A stretch of DNA of 64,000 bases from Rhodospirillales bacterium (GTDB lineage Bacteria; Pseudomonadota; Alphaproteobacteria; Acetobacterales; Acetobacteraceae). The position numbers were made by a program, and so were the translations under genes. The stretch is taken from the NCBI GenBank assembly GCA_025352665.1, contig JANXSM010000045.1, positions 35,722 to 99,721 on the forward strand, written 5' to 3'. Positions 62,454 through 64,000 of this stretch are shown here, piece after piece. The notes beneath the pieces are model-generated. The model searched no databases. It was not told where the DNA came from and saw nothing but the letters and a program-made list of their open reading frames with translations. How positions within the stretch are numbered: position 1 is the stretch's first letter; each line of letters opens with the position of its first letter.

Positions 62454-63917
62454 ATGCAGGAACGCGCATTTGACGATGACAAGCCGCATGAGGAATGCGG
62501 TGTGTTCGGCGTTTGGAACTGCGCCGATGCCGCGGCGGTGACGGCTCTCGGGCTGCACGCGCTGCAGCATCGCGGCCAGGAGGCGACCGGCATCGTCTCC
62601 TATGACGGAGCGCGGTTTCACTCCCACAAGGCCCTCGGCCTGGTCGGCGAGACGTTTTCGGATGCCCGCATCATCGGCCAGCTCAAGGGCAGCCGGGCGA
62701 TCGGCCATAACCGCTATGCCACCACCGGCGACACCGTCCTGCGCAACGTGCAGCCGCTATACGCGGATTTCGAGTTCGGCGGCTTTGCGGTCGCCCATAA
62801 CGGCAATCTCACCAACGCAACCTCGCTGCACCGGGCGCTGGTGCGGCGCGGCTGCCTGTTCCAATCGACGATGGACAGCGAGGTGTTCATCCACCTCATC
62901 GCCATCAGCCTATATTCCACCGTGGTCGACCGCCTGATCGACGCGCTGAAACAGGTGATCGGCGCCTATTCGCTGATCGCCCTGTCCGACGAGGCACTGC
63001 TCGGCGTGCGCGACCCGCTGGGCGTGCGGCCGCTGATCCTGGGGCGACTGACCCATGCCGATGGCTCACCCGGCTGGGTGCTCGCGTCCGAGACCTGCGC
63101 GCTCGACATCGTCGGTGCCGAATTCGTGCGCGATGTCGATCCCGGTGAGATTGTGGTCATCGACAACCGCGGCGTGCACTCGATCAAGCCGTTCACCAAG
63201 GAGCCGAGCCGGTTCTGCGTGTTCGAATACATCTATTTTGCCCGGCCCGATTCGGTCGTCGAGGGCATGCCAGTTTATGAGGCGCGTAAGCGGATCGGCG
63301 CGGAGCTGGCGCGGGAGTCGCATATCGACGCCGATGTCATTGTACCGGTGCCGGACAGCGGCGTGCCGGCGGCGATGGGGTATGCCACTGAATCGGGCAT
63401 TCCGTTCGAGCTTGGGATCATCCGGAACCACTATGTGGGCCGCACGTTCATCGAGCCAACCGACAGCATCCGCCATCTGGGCGTGAAGCTGAAGCATTCG
63501 GCCAACAAGCCTATGCTGGCGGGCAAGCGTGTCATTCTGGTCGACGACAGTATCGTGCGCGGCACCACCAGCCGGAAGATTGTCGAGATGGTGCGGGCGG
63601 CCGGCGCTGCGGAGGTGCACATGCGGATCTCCTCACCGCCGACGACGCATTCGTGCTTCTACGGCATCGACACGCCGGAGCGCGGCAAGCTGCTGGCGGC
63701 CCGGCATAGCGTGGACGAGATGGCGCGGCTCATCGGCGCCGACAGTCTGGCCTTCGTGTCGCTCGATGGGCTGTATCGTGCATTGGGCAAGTCGAACCGG
63801 GACGCCGCCAAGCCGCACTACTGCGACGCGTGCTTCACCGGGGAATACCCGATTGCGCTGCCGGATATGATGGACAACTCGGACCGCCAGCTCAGCCTGC
63901 TGACCGAAATGCGCTGA
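62454..63917 (+). CDS. purF: Amidophosphoribosyltransferase
   Basis: 487 residues, first committed step of purine synthesis. A short propeptide (MQERAFDDDKPHEE) precedes the N-terminal nucleophile CGVFGVWN, which is the Ntn glutaminase domain with ALQHRGQEATGIV and IGHNRYATTGD. The phosphoribosyltransferase domain has VILVDDSIVRGTTSRKIV. CAGGAG eight bases before the ATG at 62454 supports this start; a GTG at 62403 would add 17 residues. C-terminal Cys residues (PHYCDACFTGEYP) may bind an Fe-S cluster or metal as in Bacillus PurF. Confidence 0.96.
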   Translation: MQERAFDDDKPHEECGVFGVWNCADAAAVTALGLHALQHRGQEATGIVSYDGARFHSHKALGLVGETFSDARIIGQLKGSRAIGHNRYATTGDTVLRNVQPLYADFEFGGFAVAHNGNLTNATSLHRALVRRGCLFQSTMDSEVFIHLIAISLYSTVVDRLIDALKQVIGAYSLIALSDEALLGVRDPLGVRPLILGRLTHADGSPGWVLASETCALDIVGAEFVRDVDPGEIVVIDNRGVHSIKPFTKEPSRFCVFEYIYFARPDSVVEGMPVYEARKRIGAELARESHIDADVIVPVPDSGVPAAMGYATESGIPFELGIIRNHYVGRTFIEPTDSIRHLGVKLKHSANKPMLAGKRVILVDDSIVRGTTSRKIVEMVRAAGAAEVHMRISSPPTTHSCFYGIDTPERGKLLAARHSVDEMARLIGADSLAFVSLDGLYRALGKSNRDAAKPHYCDACFTGEYPIALPDMMDNSDRQLSLLTEMR

Positions 63918-63928
63918 GGCCGCTGGAT

Positions 63929-64000
63929 ATGGCGCCTGCCTCGACCGACCGCGTCGCGTTGGTCACCGGTGCCAGCCGGGGCATCGGCGCCGCTGTCGCC
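63929..64000 (+). CDS. Short-chain dehydrogenase/reductase, N-terminal part only
   Basis: The first 24 codons from an ATG at 63929 read through the dinucleotide-binding motif ALVTGASRGIGAAVA (TGxxxGIG), typical of SDR enzymes. The gene runs off the right edge. It starts 11 bases after the purF stop and is likely in the same operon. The substrate is unknown. Confidence 0.85.
   Translation, partial: MAPASTDRVALVTGASRGIGAAVA

Overview
The window looks like a chromosomal segment of a GC-rich alphaproteobacterium, most likely a member of the Acetobacteraceae (Rhodospirillales). That placement is an inference from overall protein style and from the dnaB-alr-mlaE-mlaF-radA-cvpA-purF gene order; no rRNA or marker was available to confirm it. 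No tRNA, rRNA, CRISPR array, intact insertion sequence or prophage was seen.

Layout. 1-9.6 kb: a partial exported protein, argG, a DUF1993 protein, a glutathione S-transferase, a hyuB-hyuA hydantoinase/oxoprolinase pair, an exported DUF3857/transglutaminase protein and a QueD-like protein. 9.6-21.8 kb: a frameshifted amidase, a polysaccharide deacetylase, two divergent modular glycoside hydrolases (GH16 with five carbohydrate-binding repeats; GH26-like with one repeat and an RTX-type C-terminus), otsA, an M20 amidohydrolase and a Ni/Co permease. 21.8-49.6 kb: a large catabolic island. 49.6-55.8 kb: a chemotaxis gene fossil, a PAS protein, a DOPA-dioxygenase-like protein, a small membrane protein, a Tat-type amidohydrolase and a glycosyltransferase. 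55.9-64 kb: housekeeping genes dnaB, alr, mlaE, mlaF, radA, cvpA, purF and the start of an SDR gene.

The catabolic island appears to import and oxidise a carboxylated aromatic compound. It holds two tripartite tricarboxylate transporter sets (one with TctA and TctB fused), a single-subunit phthalate-dioxygenase-type Rieske oxygenase, a Rieske ferredoxin, an FAD ferredoxin reductase, a PdxA-family dihydrodiol dehydrogenase (the TphB type), a 4,5-dihydroxyphthalate-decarboxylase-like protein, four cupins, two EutA-like ATPases without EutBC, a split chromate-type transporter, a two-subunit molybdenum hydroxylase, OsmC, an MFS exporter and an IclR regulator. Five promoters in the island carry the same 35-bp operator: half-site GTGCGM, 14 bp, then palindrome GTKCGC-N3-GCGMAC with one or two deviations in some copies. 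A sixth promoter has the palindrome only. This matches the palindrome-plus-direct-repeat geometry known for IclR proteins of the PcaU/PobR type and defines a candidate regulon.

A second structure is a family of six intergenic repeats of about 105 bp in two subtypes. Every copy begins exactly at the TAG stop codon of a neighbouring gene and folds into two hairpins whose stems covary between subtypes. Two copies sit head-on and fill a whole convergent intergenic gap; one copy is split by a 51-bp nested hairpin.
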